A stretch of DNA of 8,621 nt, from positions 1-8,621 of the forward strand of contig JAFVDC010000084.1 in the NCBI GenBank assembly GCA_017478685.1, given 5' to 3'. Below are positions 1-6,511 of the stretch, piece after piece (within the stretch, counting starts at the first letter, position 1; each line of letters begins with the position of its first letter). Made by a program: the position numbers and the translations under genes. This DNA is from Bacteroidales bacterium (lineage in GTDB: Bacteria > Bacteroidota > Bacteroidia > Bacteroidales > UBA932). The notes beneath the pieces were generated by a model, which had not been told where the DNA came from, searched no databases, and saw only the letters and a program-made list of their open reading frames with translations.

Positions 1-334
1 AAAGGCAAAGCATTACCTCAAAGAGGAGGATGGAAAGTTCAACCCTGTTTGTGGAAACATGTCGTTTGAGGTTTTCAAGTTCCTTGATCCGGACAGCATA
101 TCCATCACCCTAACATCCTCCGACTCTAACCGTCTGGGAGTTATCCAAAACAATCGGGCACGTCACATAACGCCACGTGAGTGCGCCAGGCTCCAGGGTT
201 TCCCGGATTCTTTCAAGCTGCATCCTTTGGACCAATATTCCTATAAGCAGTTCGGCAATTCTGTGTCTGTCCCTGTGATTACAGCAGTAATGAAAGATTT
301 TATTCGTTCTAATAGAGAGGTGCTCGGATGGTAG
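1..334 (+). CDS. DNA (cytosine-5) methyltransferase, C-terminal part (5' end outside window)
   Basis: This is the C-terminal end of a C5-cytosine DNA methyltransferase, which transfers a methyl group from S-adenosylmethionine to cytosine in a specific DNA site, usually as the protective half of a restriction-modification system or as a solitary methylase. The open frame runs in from the left edge (first full codon at 2), so no start is visible. About 110 residues remain. They show the ITLTSSDSNRLG segment (motif VIII region), then ITPRECARLQGFPDSF (motif IX, with the typical PRECARLQGFP core) and YKQFGNSVSVPVI (motif X, the GNSV signature that folds back onto the cofactor-binding domain). The catalytic PCQ motif and most of the target-recognition domain lie outside. 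The stretch is AT-richer than the genes to its right, which suggests horizontal acquisition. Family assignment is secure; specificity and any partner nuclease cannot be seen. Confidence 0.93.
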   Translation, partial: KAKHYLKEEDGKFNPVCGNMSFEVFKFLDPDSISITLTSSDSNRLGVIQNNRARHITPRECARLQGFPDSFKLHPLDQYSYKQFGNSVSVPVITAVMKDFIRSNREVLGW

Positions 335-350
335 CACCTCTTTATTTGTC
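314..350 (+). terminator. Intrinsic terminator of the methyltransferase gene
   Basis: AGAGGTGCT (316-324) and AGCACCTCT (333-341) form a perfect 9-bp stem with an 8-base loop, followed by a T-rich run (TTATTTGTCTT). The left arm lies inside the last codons of the methyltransferase and the stop codon TAG (332-334) spans the loop and the right arm, so coding end and terminator overlap. Confidence 0.8.
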
Positions 351-555
351 TTGTTGCTGCATAAGAGCCGACAGGAGAAGAACAATGTGAAAAGCCCTAT
401 CAGCATGAGTGAGGCTGAAAGAATCTGTCCTGTTTTTGAGGCATTTTCAGGATGGAACGGTGTTTTTGGGGCGGCTGTCCGGGATTTGGAGCGTTTTTTC
501 GGATGGGGAGCGACCACAGTCTATCCTACGAAAGTTAAACCGCAGTATGGGCGCT

Positions 556-695
556 GTGTGGGCGAGGTTGAATTTTAGGGGACCAGCCACGCCCGGGGGA
601 AAGGGCTCTGGAGTGGTTGTGGGGCATAATGGGTGGACGAGGTTGGCGACGTAAAATCCAACCTCGCCCAAAAGAGTTACCAACCTCGCCCACAC
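556..695. repeat. Cluster of four GGGCGAGGTTGG copies in inverted and direct arrangement
   Basis: Four copies of a GGGCGAGGTTGG-like word lie within 140 bases. The plus-strand copies are at 560-571 (part of GTGTGGGCGAGGTTG, 556-570) and 635-646 (GGACGAGGTTGG). The minus-strand copies are at 658-669 and 680-691. The two minus copies are exact 13-base direct repeats (CCAACCTCGCCCA) starting 22 bases apart. The segment 560-577 (GGGCGAGGTTGAATTTTA) matches the inverse of 652-669 at 17 of 18 positions, and 556-570 matches the inverse of 681-695 at all 15. A local hairpin can form between 638-646 and 658-666. Function is unknown. It could be a recombination or binding site cluster, remnants of a mobile element, or a structured RNA. 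Confidence 0.75.
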
Positions 696-726
696 GGGTG
701 TATGGATACACATCTTTAGCAACCGC

Positions 727-834
727 GGTGCGGGTTAAATAATTAACACTCAGGCGTTTGCGGAGTTCTCTGGGAAAAGATTTAATACCAAAGAACCGCG
801 CAAACGCCTAAGGAACAAGCGATTAGCCCGCACC
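727..834. repeat. 108-base nested palindromic unit, copy 1
   Basis: The outer arms are GGTGCGGGTTA (727-737) and TAGCCCGCACC (824-834), paired apart from one G-U. Both are preceded in the stem by a further C-G pair (726/835). The inner arms are AGGCGTTTGCG (752-762) with CGCAAACGCCT (799-809), continued after a 2-base mismatch by GTTCT (765-769) with AGAAC (792-796), around a 22-base loop. The two internal linkers between outer and inner stems are both 14 bases. The ends resemble those of 5115-5222, which is also 108 bases. No T-tract follows on either strand, so it is not a standard intrinsic terminator, though it lies between convergent genes. I see no flanking target duplication. Confidence 0.7.
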
Positions 835-870
835 GGGGCGGCATTACGCCAGAGCGGGGGCAGGAGAGGT

Positions 871-2538
871 TTACTCCGGCCGCACGTAGCGGTTGCCGGT
901 TTCGGCCTGGATGGCGCTGATGAAGGCGGGGGAGTAGGCGGGAGAGCTGTGGCGGCCGGGGAGGAGTTCGCCGCCGGCGGAAGGAAGCATGATCTGGTCG
1001 TTGTGCTTCACAATCAGGAACTTCGCCAGTTTGTCCCAGCGGGCCATCATCTTGTTTGTGTTGGCGATTACCCTGGCCGAAAGGAAGTCGGAGAGTTCCC
1101 CGGCCGTAAGCGAGGCGGCGCGGCTCACGACTTCGGCATCATCGGCCTCAAAGAAGTCCTCGAGCTCTACCTGCGCCTCCCTGAGATCCGGGTACAGGGC
1201 GCTCCAGCGGGGGTACACCATGTTGGCCACGAAGTTGCACATCCAGAAGGCGCTCTCCGTAGAGAACTCCCGGATGTTGTTGTTTTCCCTCCGGAAGGGC
1301 TCCGGGATACGGTTGATTCCGCAATATACGGGCACATAGGCCACCATGGTGGCATCGTCGAGGTTGAAATAGCACACGCCGCCAACGGCATCAGGGAGCC
1401 AGGAGCGCATTCGGCAAACCATGGTCATGCCGCTTTGCTGGCAGCCGATGGGCCTCTCCCTGAACATCTTGGTCCCGTCCGGAGCCTGAAAATTCACAGG
1501 CTGGTTCCTGTACGGCGACGCCCACGGCCCTGCGCTTACATCGGCCGTCATGTCAAAGGCGGTGCCCTCATAGTGGTCCCGCATGTCTTCCTGGATGTCG
1601 CGGTAACTCACGGGAGCGTCCGGCTTAATCCAAAGCGGAAGGGCGTCGTGCTCTGTGAGGTCCCCGTTAAGGAAGGGCAAGTAACTGTCCATCACCTCTT
1701 TATCGTAATGATGCCGAAAGAAGCTCCACACCCTGGCCTCGCAGTAACGGATGGCGCCGAAATCCAGCGGGCCATAGGCCTCGCGGAAGGAAAAGTCTTT
1801 GTCGGCCCCATTATAATAACCCATTTCACGGGCAAAGGAAATGACGTCGTTGGAGTACATGCACTCCCCCTCTACAATGCTGTAGCCCAGTTTCTTATTG
1901 AGTCTCTTGGCCTGCGGGAACTGCCTTATGCGGCTGGCGTTGGCGTAGGCGGTGATGCAGTCGTCCGGGAGCCTTCTTGCCACCCACACAGCACCTTTCC
2001 TTCCGGGGCCCTTGCCGATGAGTTCCATGAACCACGCCTCCTCCTTGTCACACACGGCGAAGGATTCTCCGGTGGCGTTGTAGCCGTATTCCTGCACAAG
2101 CTGGTGCATGATGCCAATGGCCTCCCTGGCCGAAGCCGCACGCTGCAGCGTAAGGTTCATGAGGGTGAAGTAGTCTAGCCAGCCGTCCGGGTTTCTGAGC
2201 TCCTTCCTGCCGTCCCACGTGGTTTCAACGATGGATACCTGTTTCTCGTTCACAAGGCCCACCACCCCATAGGTGTACTCCACCTGCGGGATGTAGTTGA
2301 CCTTGGCGTCCGGTCCCCAGCCCTGCCGAATGGCAATCATCTCCCCAGGCTCATGGCGCCCCGGACGCGAGAAGCCCAGCGACGCGGCAAACCCGAAGCC
2401 GTCGCAGTTGTAAGTGCATATCACGCTGCCGTCCACAGACGCTTTCTTGCCCACAATGAGGTTGGTGCAGGCGTCGGAATTCGGCTGGAACAGGATTGCG
2501 GCCGAAACCAGTGCGGCCAGGAGGGGTAAATGTCTCAT
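871..2538 (-). CDS. Secreted C69-family dipeptidase (PepD-like, N-terminal nucleophile hydrolase)
   Basis: A 555-residue peptidase of family C69 (PepD/dipeptidase A type), expected to hydrolyse dipeptides after export to the periplasm. Residues 1-23 form a signal peptide (MRHLPLLAALVSAAILF core), and mature Cys24 in ACTNLIVGKKASVDGSV is the family's N-terminal nucleophile, exposed by cleavage. The sequence before Cys24 (SDA) is a poor lipobox, so I read it as the catalytic Cys rather than a lipidation site. Family hallmarks follow: VVGLVNEKQVSIVETTW (about 92-108), GESFAVCDKEEAWFMEL (157-173) and ANASRI (199-204). Length is normal for the Bacteroidetes members. The start is chosen because the signal peptide begins there and a -7 box lies 20 bases upstream. 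The gene is monocistronic, divergent from the ABC exporter and convergent with the methyltransferase. Exact substrate is not visible. Confidence 0.93.
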   Translation of the reverse strand: MRHLPLLAALVSAAILFQPNSDACTNLIVGKKASVDGSVICTYNCDGFGFAASLGFSRPGRHEPGEMIAIRQGWGPDAKVNYIPQVEYTYGVVGLVNEKQVSIVETTWDGRKELRNPDGWLDYFTLMNLTLQRAASAREAIGIMHQLVQEYGYNATGESFAVCDKEEAWFMELIGKGPGRKGAVWVARRLPDDCITAYANASRIRQFPQAKRLNKKLGYSIVEGECMYSNDVISFAREMGYYNGADKDFSFREAYGPLDFGAIRYCEARVWSFFRHHYDKEVMDSYLPFLNGDLTEHDALPLWIKPDAPVSYRDIQEDMRDHYEGTAFDMTADVSAGPWASPYRNQPVNFQAPDGTKMFRERPIGCQQSGMTMVCRMRSWLPDAVGGVCYFNLDDATMVAYVPVYCGINRIPEPFRRENNNIREFSTESAFWMCNFVANMVYPRWSALYPDLREAQVELEDFFEADDAEVVSRAASLTAGELSDFLSARVIANTNKMMARWDKLAKFLIVKHNDQIMLPSAGGELLPGRHSSPAYSPAFISAIQAETGNRYVRPE

Positions 2539-2557
2539 TTCTTAACGTCTTTTAGCA

Positions 2558-2565
2558 CAAATATA
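2558..2565 (-). promoter_or_regulatory. Bacteroidetes -7 box for the C69 peptidase
   Basis: On the minus strand these bases read TATATTTG, a full match to TAnnTTTG. Transcription should begin around 2551, giving a leader of roughly a dozen A-rich bases (ending GTTAAGAA before ATG) with no Shine-Dalgarno sequence. I see no clear -33 element. It lies 20 bases from the oppositely oriented box at 2586-2593. Confidence 0.7.
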
Positions 2566-2585
2566 ATGTTTTTCCCTGAATTCAC

Positions 2586-2593
2586 TATCTTTG
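2586..2593 (+). promoter_or_regulatory. Bacteroidetes -7 box for the ABC exporter, nearly abutting the start codon
   Basis: TATCTTTG matches TAnnTTTG exactly. Only 8 bases separate it from the ATG at 2602, so the transcript should be leaderless or carry a leader of a few bases. This position also rules out the in-frame upstream ATG at 2530, which would lie before the promoter. No clear -33 element is visible. Confidence 0.65.
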
Positions 2594-2601
2594 CACTCAT
2601 T

Positions 2602-4389
2602 ATGAACTTATTACAACTGTTTAAGAACATCCGGCCGTTTGTGAAGCCGTACAGGCTGCTGGTGCTGGCAACGCTCATCCTCACGCTGGGGGGGTCCATG
2701 ATGCAGCAGGTGAACGCCATCGTGCTGGACCGCACGGTGGATGCAATCAACGCGCTTATCGGCACAAACTTCTCTTGGAGCCAGGCGGCCAGGATCCTCA
2801 CAATTATTTCGGCCGTACTGCTTGGTAAAGAGGTACTTAGCGCCCTCATCACCTTTGCGCAGAACTACTACGGGGAAAGGATGCGAATCTTCGTGTCCCG
2901 AGACCTCTCCCAGGCGGTGATAGAGAAGGTGCTCACCTTCCGCATGGCTTATTTCAATGCCGACGAAAATGCCACCGGCAAAGTCCAGGCCCGTATAGAC
3001 CAGGGCGTGAGCAGCCTGTCCCGCACGGTGCAGAACTTCTTCATAGACCTCCTCCCCCTGTTCACAAGCGCGGCGCTGGCGCTTATCCTCATGTTCGCCG
3101 CCAACGTGTACGTAGGGCTGGTGGCGCTTGCGATTGTGCCGGTGTACTTCTGGATAACCATAAGCCAGGCCCGCCGTCTCAAAGGTTGGCGCCGTGAAAT
3201 GCGCTCCCACCTTGAAACAAAGAGCCAGGGCATCAAGAACATAGTGGACTCAATCAATGTTATCAAGTCTTTCAACAGGGAGAAGATAGAGGCCGCAAAG
3301 CAGCTTGACATCCAGAACCAGGTGACGGCCAACCAGATGAAAACCCGCAAGGTTGCCTTCTACTACAACGGCCTAAAGAGCTTTGTAAGGCAGGTTGGAA
3401 CCGTGCTAGTGATTATCCTCACCGCGTATCTGGTGCTCATAGAGTACCCCGGAATGAGCATTGGTAAAATCATGTACCACGTGATGCTCTTCTCCAACGT
3501 CATTGCCCCCATAACCCAGCTCCAGCGCATCTTCGACGACGTCAACGACGCCCTCATCTATGCCGAAGGCTTCTTCGACATCTTGAACTCCGAGGCCGAT
3601 GTCGAGCCCAGCGGGGATTATCGGCCCGCAAAAGTTACAGGCCGATTCGAGCTCCGGGACGTGGATTTCACCTACCCCAACGGCACGCAGGCGCTGTTTG
3701 GCGTGAACATGGTGATCGAGCCCGACAAAATAACCGCCCTGGTGGGCCTTTCCGGGGCGGGAAAGAGCACCATCGTGAACCTCCTGGACAAGTTCTTCGT
3801 GCCGCAGAAAGGCTCCATCACCCTGGACGGGGTGGACCTTCAAAAGTATGATACCCGGTTCCTTAGGGAGAATATCGGCCTGGTGCTCCAGAAAAACCAC
3901 ATCTTTGACGGCACCATAGAGGAGAACATCCGCTACGGCAAGCCGGACGCCACGTTTGAGGAAGTGGTGGACGCCGCAAAGAAGTCTTACATCTACGACC
4001 AGATAATGGCGCTGCCCAAGCAGTTCCAGGGCAAGGCGTCGGACCTCTCCGGCGGCCAGCAGCAGCGAATTGCCATTGCAAGGATGTTCCTCAAGAACCC
4101 GCCCATCATTTTCCTGGACGAGCCCACGGCCTCCCTTGACGCCGTTGCAACCGAGCAGATCAAAAACAGCATAGACGCCATCAAGAAGGGCCGAACGGTG
4201 ATAATCATCTCCCACAGCATCTCGCAAATAATTGATTCTGACGTTATTTACGCCCTTCAGAAAGGAAGGGTGGAGCAGCACGGAGACCCGGACGAGGTAT
4301 ACAAGAAGGGAGGCATCTACAAGGACATCATAGATGCTTCGGCCAGAAGCCTCAACATAGAAAAAATTGCAAAAACGCTTGAAGGGTAG
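2602..4389 (+). CDS. ABC exporter, fused permease and ATPase (MsbA/MdlB-like)
   Basis: A 595-residue half-transporter that would dimerise in the inner membrane and use ATP to export a substrate (lipid, peptide or drug; not identifiable here). The exporter membrane domain spans about residues 1-320, with hydrophobic segments near 18-40, 62-86, 147-168, 170-187, 262-282 and 288-305. The ATPase domain (about 345-595) is complete: A-loop Tyr358, Walker A GLSGAGKST (382-390), Q-loop Gln430, signature LSGGQ (482-486), Walker B IIFLDEP with catalytic Glu507, D-loop SLD (511-513) and switch His538. All residues needed for hydrolysis are present. I chose the ATG at 2602 over the in-frame ATG at 2530: the promoter box lies between them, and the 24 extra residues would overlap the divergent gene's start. 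No partner half-transporter is adjacent, so a homodimer is likely. Confidence 0.93.
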   Translation: MNLLQLFKNIRPFVKPYRLLVLATLILTLGGSMMQQVNAIVLDRTVDAINALIGTNFSWSQAARILTIISAVLLGKEVLSALITFAQNYYGERMRIFVSRDLSQAVIEKVLTFRMAYFNADENATGKVQARIDQGVSSLSRTVQNFFIDLLPLFTSAALALILMFAANVYVGLVALAIVPVYFWITISQARRLKGWRREMRSHLETKSQGIKNIVDSINVIKSFNREKIEAAKQLDIQNQVTANQMKTRKVAFYYNGLKSFVRQVGTVLVIILTAYLVLIEYPGMSIGKIMYHVMLFSNVIAPITQLQRIFDDVNDALIYAEGFFDILNSEADVEPSGDYRPAKVTGRFELRDVDFTYPNGTQALFGVNMVIEPDKITALVGLSGAGKSTIVNLLDKFFVPQKGSITLDGVDLQKYDTRFLRENIGLVLQKNHIFDGTIEENIRYGKPDATFEEVVDAAKKSYIYDQIMALPKQFQGKASDLSGGQQQRIAIARMFLKNPPIIFLDEPTASLDAVATEQIKNSIDAIKKGRTVIIISHSISQIIDSDVIYALQKGRVEQHGDPDEVYKKGGIYKDIIDASARSLNIEKIAKTLEG

Positions 4390-4400
4390 GAGTTTTTTTG

Positions 4401-4408
4401 TAAATTTG
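4401..4408 (+). promoter_or_regulatory. Bacteroidetes -7 box for the aquaporin gene
   Basis: TAAATTTG matches TAnnTTTG and lies 29 bases before the aquaporin ATG, giving a leader of about 24 bases that is A-rich with no Shine-Dalgarno sequence. It starts only 11 bases after the exporter stop codon, so the aquaporin is probably transcribed separately despite the short gap. A T7 run (4393-4399) precedes it. Confidence 0.7.
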
Positions 4409-4437
4409 GGAAGCAAAACACTAAACCTTACAGTAAA

Positions 4438-5112
4438 ATGAAAAAGTACATTGCTGAATGTCTGGGCACATTCGTGCTCACTTTCCTGGGATGCGGCACT
4501 GCCATGTTCCTTGGTTGCACCACTCCCGCCGGAGTAGTTGGAACCGCCATCGCCTTTGGTCTTGCAGTTGTTGCCATGGCCTACACCATCGGCGGCATCA
4601 GCGGTTGCCACATCAATCCCGCCATCACCCTTGGCGTTGCCCTTTCAGGCCGAATGACCTGGAAAGACGCCTGCGGTTACTGGTGCGGCCAGATCATCGG
4701 CGGTATCCTTGCCGGTGCTGTGCTCCTGCTTGTTGCCAATACCGTTGCAGCTCAGGATCTTACCGGAGCCCTTGGTTCCAACGGCGTTGCAAATGCCGGC
4801 GGCGTATGGGGTGCATGCCTTGTAGAGGTCATCGCCACCTTCCTGTTTGTGGTGGTAGTCCTTGGAACAACCGACTCCAAGACCGGTGCAGGCAACTTCG
4901 CAGGTCTTGCAATCGGCCTCAGCCTCATCCTCATCCACCTTGTGTGCATCAACCTCACCGGAACTTCCGTGAACCCCGCCCGCTCTATCGGCCCTGCAAT
5001 CTTCGCCGGTGGTCAGGCTCTCAAGGATGTTTGGGTATTCATCTGCGCACCTCTTGTGGGCGGCGCTCTTGCAGCCCTCGCTTGGAAAGGAATTGCCTGC
5101 GACAAGAAGTAG
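4438..5112 (+). CDS. aqpZ: Aquaporin, AqpZ-type water channel
   Basis: A 224-residue inner-membrane MIP-family channel that conducts water by osmosis, probably as a tetramer. Both half-helix signatures are present: INPAIT (NPA at 60-62) and VNPARS (NPA at 179-181). Six hydrophobic helices flank them. By alignment from memory to E. coli AqpZ, the selectivity filter is Tyr49, His167, Thr176 and Arg182. The His/Thr/Arg set with the same 15- and 6-residue spacings marks a narrow water channel rather than a glycerol facilitator, and Tyr49 replaces the usual Phe. Length is normal. Ten cysteines (8, 19, 27, 57, 79, 83, 127, 170, 203, 221) are many for a bacterial aquaporin. The gene has its own promoter box and a strong terminator, so it is a single-gene unit. 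Confidence 0.93.
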   Translation: MKKYIAECLGTFVLTFLGCGTAMFLGCTTPAGVVGTAIAFGLAVVAMAYTIGGISGCHINPAITLGVALSGRMTWKDACGYWCGQIIGGILAGAVLLLVANTVAAQDLTGALGSNGVANAGGVWGACLVEVIATFLFVVVVLGTTDSKTGAGNFAGLAIGLSLILIHLVCINLTGTSVNPARSIGPAIFAGGQALKDVWVFICAPLVGGALAALAWKGIACDKK

Positions 5113-5114
5113 TT

Positions 5115-5222
5115 GGTGGAGGCCAAGTGCCTCGTTTCCAATTTGTTACGAGAATTTCTACCAGAAGTTTTTCTGGTAGAAATTTTTATAAATGGCTGTG
5201 GCGCAAGCACTTAGCCTGCACC
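5115..5222. repeat. 108-base nested palindromic unit, copy 2, containing the aquaporin terminator
   Basis: It begins two bases after the aquaporin stop codon. The left end GGTGGAGGCCAAGTGCCTC (5115-5133) matches the inverse of the right end CAAGCACTTAGCCTGCACC (5204-5222) at 15 of 19 positions. The right end also matches the right end of 727-834 at 16 of 19 positions. The core differs entirely from copy 1 and carries the 14-bp terminator stem. Same total length and related ends suggest one dispersed repeat family with variable cores. Confidence 0.6.
5153..5188 (+). terminator. Intrinsic terminator downstream of aqpZ
   Basis: AATTTCTACCAGAA (5153-5166) and TTCTGGTAGAAATT (5171-5184) are a perfect 14-bp inverted repeat with the 4-base loop GTTT, followed by TTTATA. 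This is a clear stem and T-run for the plus strand. It separates the aquaporin from the downstream operon. Confidence 0.85.
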
Positions 5223-5273
5223 ACAAGGGGAGAACAATAAATGGGGCGGGGCGGAAAAGTCAAAAAGAATGGT

Positions 5274-5281
5274 TAAATTTG
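5274..5281 (+). promoter_or_regulatory. Bacteroidetes -7 box for the phosphodiesterase-sirtuin operon
   Basis: TAAATTTG, identical to the aquaporin box, lies 21 bases before the ATG at 5303. Expected leader is about 15 bases, A-rich (AAAAAGAACAGAAG), with no strong Shine-Dalgarno sequence. No clear -33 element is visible. Confidence 0.7.
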
Positions 5282-5302
5282 CAAGGATAAAAAGAACAGA
5301 AG

Positions 5303-6511
5303 ATGCGCAAAACCCTTGTACTAAGCCTTCTTGCGGCCGTGGCTCTGTTTTCGGCCTGCAAACCCAAGAATTACACTGTCATAATATCCCTTGACGGAAG
5401 CCGCTGGGACTATCCGGACTACTATGAGATGCCGTTTTTCGACTCTCTGGCAACGGTGGGCGTAAAGGCCAGGATGGAACCGTCGTTCCCCTCCAGCACC
5501 TTCCCCAATCACTACACCATGGCAACGGGCCTGGTGCCGGACCACCACGGCCTTGTGAACAACACGTTCTGGAACCCGGAAACCAATCACGGCTATGCCA
5601 TAAAGGATGCCGAAGCCCGCTTTGATCCCCGCTACTACCTTGGAGAGCCCATTTGGGTGACGGCCCAGAAGCAGGGCGTGAAGTGCGGCGTGGTGTACTG
5701 GGTTGGCTCGGACATCGCAATCAAGGGACAGTACCCTACATATTACAGGCACTGGGACGCAAAGCCCCACTGGACCTTCAGCCAGCGCTGCGACGAAATT
5801 GTGCGTCTCCTGAGCCTGCCGGAATCCGAGCGCCCGCAGCTGGTGATGGGTTATTTTGACGAGCCCGACCACCAGGGCCACGTGTACGGCCCTTTCTCTC
5901 CGGAAACCAAGGATATGGCCGAGCAGATGGATAGCCTCATGCATTCGCTTTACCTTCGGCTCAAGGCCCTTCCCCACGGAGACCGCATAAACTTCATCCT
6001 GGCCGGAGACCACGGCATGACGCAGATTTCCCCGGACCGCTTTGTGGGCTGGTGGGACGTGATGCCGGAGGAATGGACAGAAAGGGTTGTGGGCTCGCTT
6101 CCCACAAGCATCTGGGCCAAGCCCGGTTATGCCGACAGCCTCTACAATAGGCTTAAGGATATCCCTCACCTCAATGTATGGAAGCACGGAGAGGTTCCGG
6201 AGTACCTTAACTACGGCACCTCCAACAGGCTTGGAGACATAATTGTGAGCCCGGACCTTGGATGGCAGTTCAACTTCGCCCCTTCCCGCAACCAGGGCAC
6301 CCACGGCTTCGATCCCAGGGAAACGGACATGATGGTTGCCTTCCGCGCAGTGGGACCGGACTTCAAGGAGGGCTATGAGGCTCCGCTCACGGATGGAGAT
6401 GAGAGCGCCTTCCACAACACGGACCTCTACCCCATGCTGTGCAAACTCCTTGGCGTGAAACCCGCACCCGTGGACGGCAAACTTGAACGCATTGAAAAGA
6501 TACTGAAATAA
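5303..6511 (+). CDS. ENPP-like nucleotide pyrophosphatase/phosphodiesterase, putative lipoprotein
   Basis: A 402-residue member of the type I phosphodiesterase/nucleotide pyrophosphatase (ENPP) branch of the alkaline phosphatase superfamily. These enzymes cleave phosphodiester or pyrophosphate bonds in substrates such as nucleotides, NAD or phospholipid head groups; the substrate here is unknown. All seven expected two-zinc ligands can be assigned: Asp31, nucleophile Thr66 (in FPSSTFPNHYT), Asp189 and His193 (DEPDHQGH), Asp236 and His237 (GDHGM), and His334 (GTHGF). Asn87 (GLVNN) sits 21 residues after the nucleophile, as in characterised bacterial NPPs. Residues 1-18 are a signal sequence ending FSAC, so Cys19 is probably lipidated, placing the enzyme on the periplasmic or outer-membrane face. 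The stop codon overlaps the sirtuin start by one base, which implies co-transcription and translational coupling. Confidence 0.9.
   Translation: MRKTLVLSLLAAVALFSACKPKNYTVIISLDGSRWDYPDYYEMPFFDSLATVGVKARMEPSFPSSTFPNHYTMATGLVPDHHGLVNNTFWNPETNHGYAIKDAEARFDPRYYLGEPIWVTAQKQGVKCGVVYWVGSDIAIKGQYPTYYRHWDAKPHWTFSQRCDEIVRLLSLPESERPQLVMGYFDEPDHQGHVYGPFSPETKDMAEQMDSLMHSLYLRLKALPHGDRINFILAGDHGMTQISPDRFVGWWDVMPEEWTERVVGSLPTSIWAKPGYADSLYNRLKDIPHLNVWKHGEVPEYLNYGTSNRLGDIIVSPDLGWQFNFAPSRNQGTHGFDPRETDMMVAFRAVGPDFKEGYEAPLTDGDESAFHNTDLYPMLCKLLGVKPAPVDGKLERIEKILK

Larger units (their letters stand above)
335..870. other. Convergent intergenic gap without a credible gene
   Basis: This gap lies between two convergent genes, the methyltransferase and the C69 peptidase. 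The short open frames in it have no recognisable domain, run through inverted repeats, and have no promoter box or plausible leader. The gap holds the methyltransferase terminator at its left edge, a cluster of GGGCGAGGTTGG copies (556-695) and a 108-base palindromic unit (727-834). I see nothing recognisable between about 351 and 555. No T-rich intrinsic terminator for the minus-strand peptidase is evident, although the 727-834 palindrome sits where one would be expected. Confidence 0.7.

Noticed and set aside
351..578. A 75-codon plus-strand open frame from a TTG, just after the methyltransferase
   Set aside because: It has no recognisable domain or promoter box, follows directly on a terminator, and its 3' end runs into the GGGCGAGGTTGG repeat cluster. 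Probably chance.
658..692. CRISPR array
   Set aside because: There are only two direct 13-base copies with a 9-base gap, plus inverted copies. Repeat and spacer lengths are far too short.
727..834. Integron attC site
   Set aside because: Conserved ends with a variable palindromic core are attC-like, but the core-site GTT/AAC boxes are not correctly placed, no integrase is visible, and the intervening genes are in mixed orientation with their own promoters.
949..2178. A 409-codon plus-strand open frame opposite the C69 peptidase
   Set aside because: Its translation is low-complexity (Gly/Val/His-rich) with no motif, while the opposite strand encodes a complete peptidase with signal peptide and promoter. 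It is a shadow caused by high GC.
2530..2601. In-frame upstream start (ATG at 2530) for the exporter
   Set aside because: It lies upstream of the TATCTTTG box and inside the start region of the divergent peptidase, and the extra residues are unlike an exporter N-terminus.
4364..4400. Intrinsic terminator of the exporter gene
   Set aside because: A T7 run is present, but the only stem before it is a weak CAAAAAC/GTTTTTTTG pairing without GC content. It is not enough to call.
3406..4611. A 401-codon minus-strand open frame opposite the exporter ATPase domain
   Set aside because: The plus strand carries all ABC motifs in frame. The minus reading has none and spans two genes and a promoter.
5321..6415. 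A 364-codon minus-strand open frame opposite the phosphodiesterase
   Set aside because: The seven metal ligands of the plus-strand enzyme are intact and correctly spaced. The minus reading has no motif.
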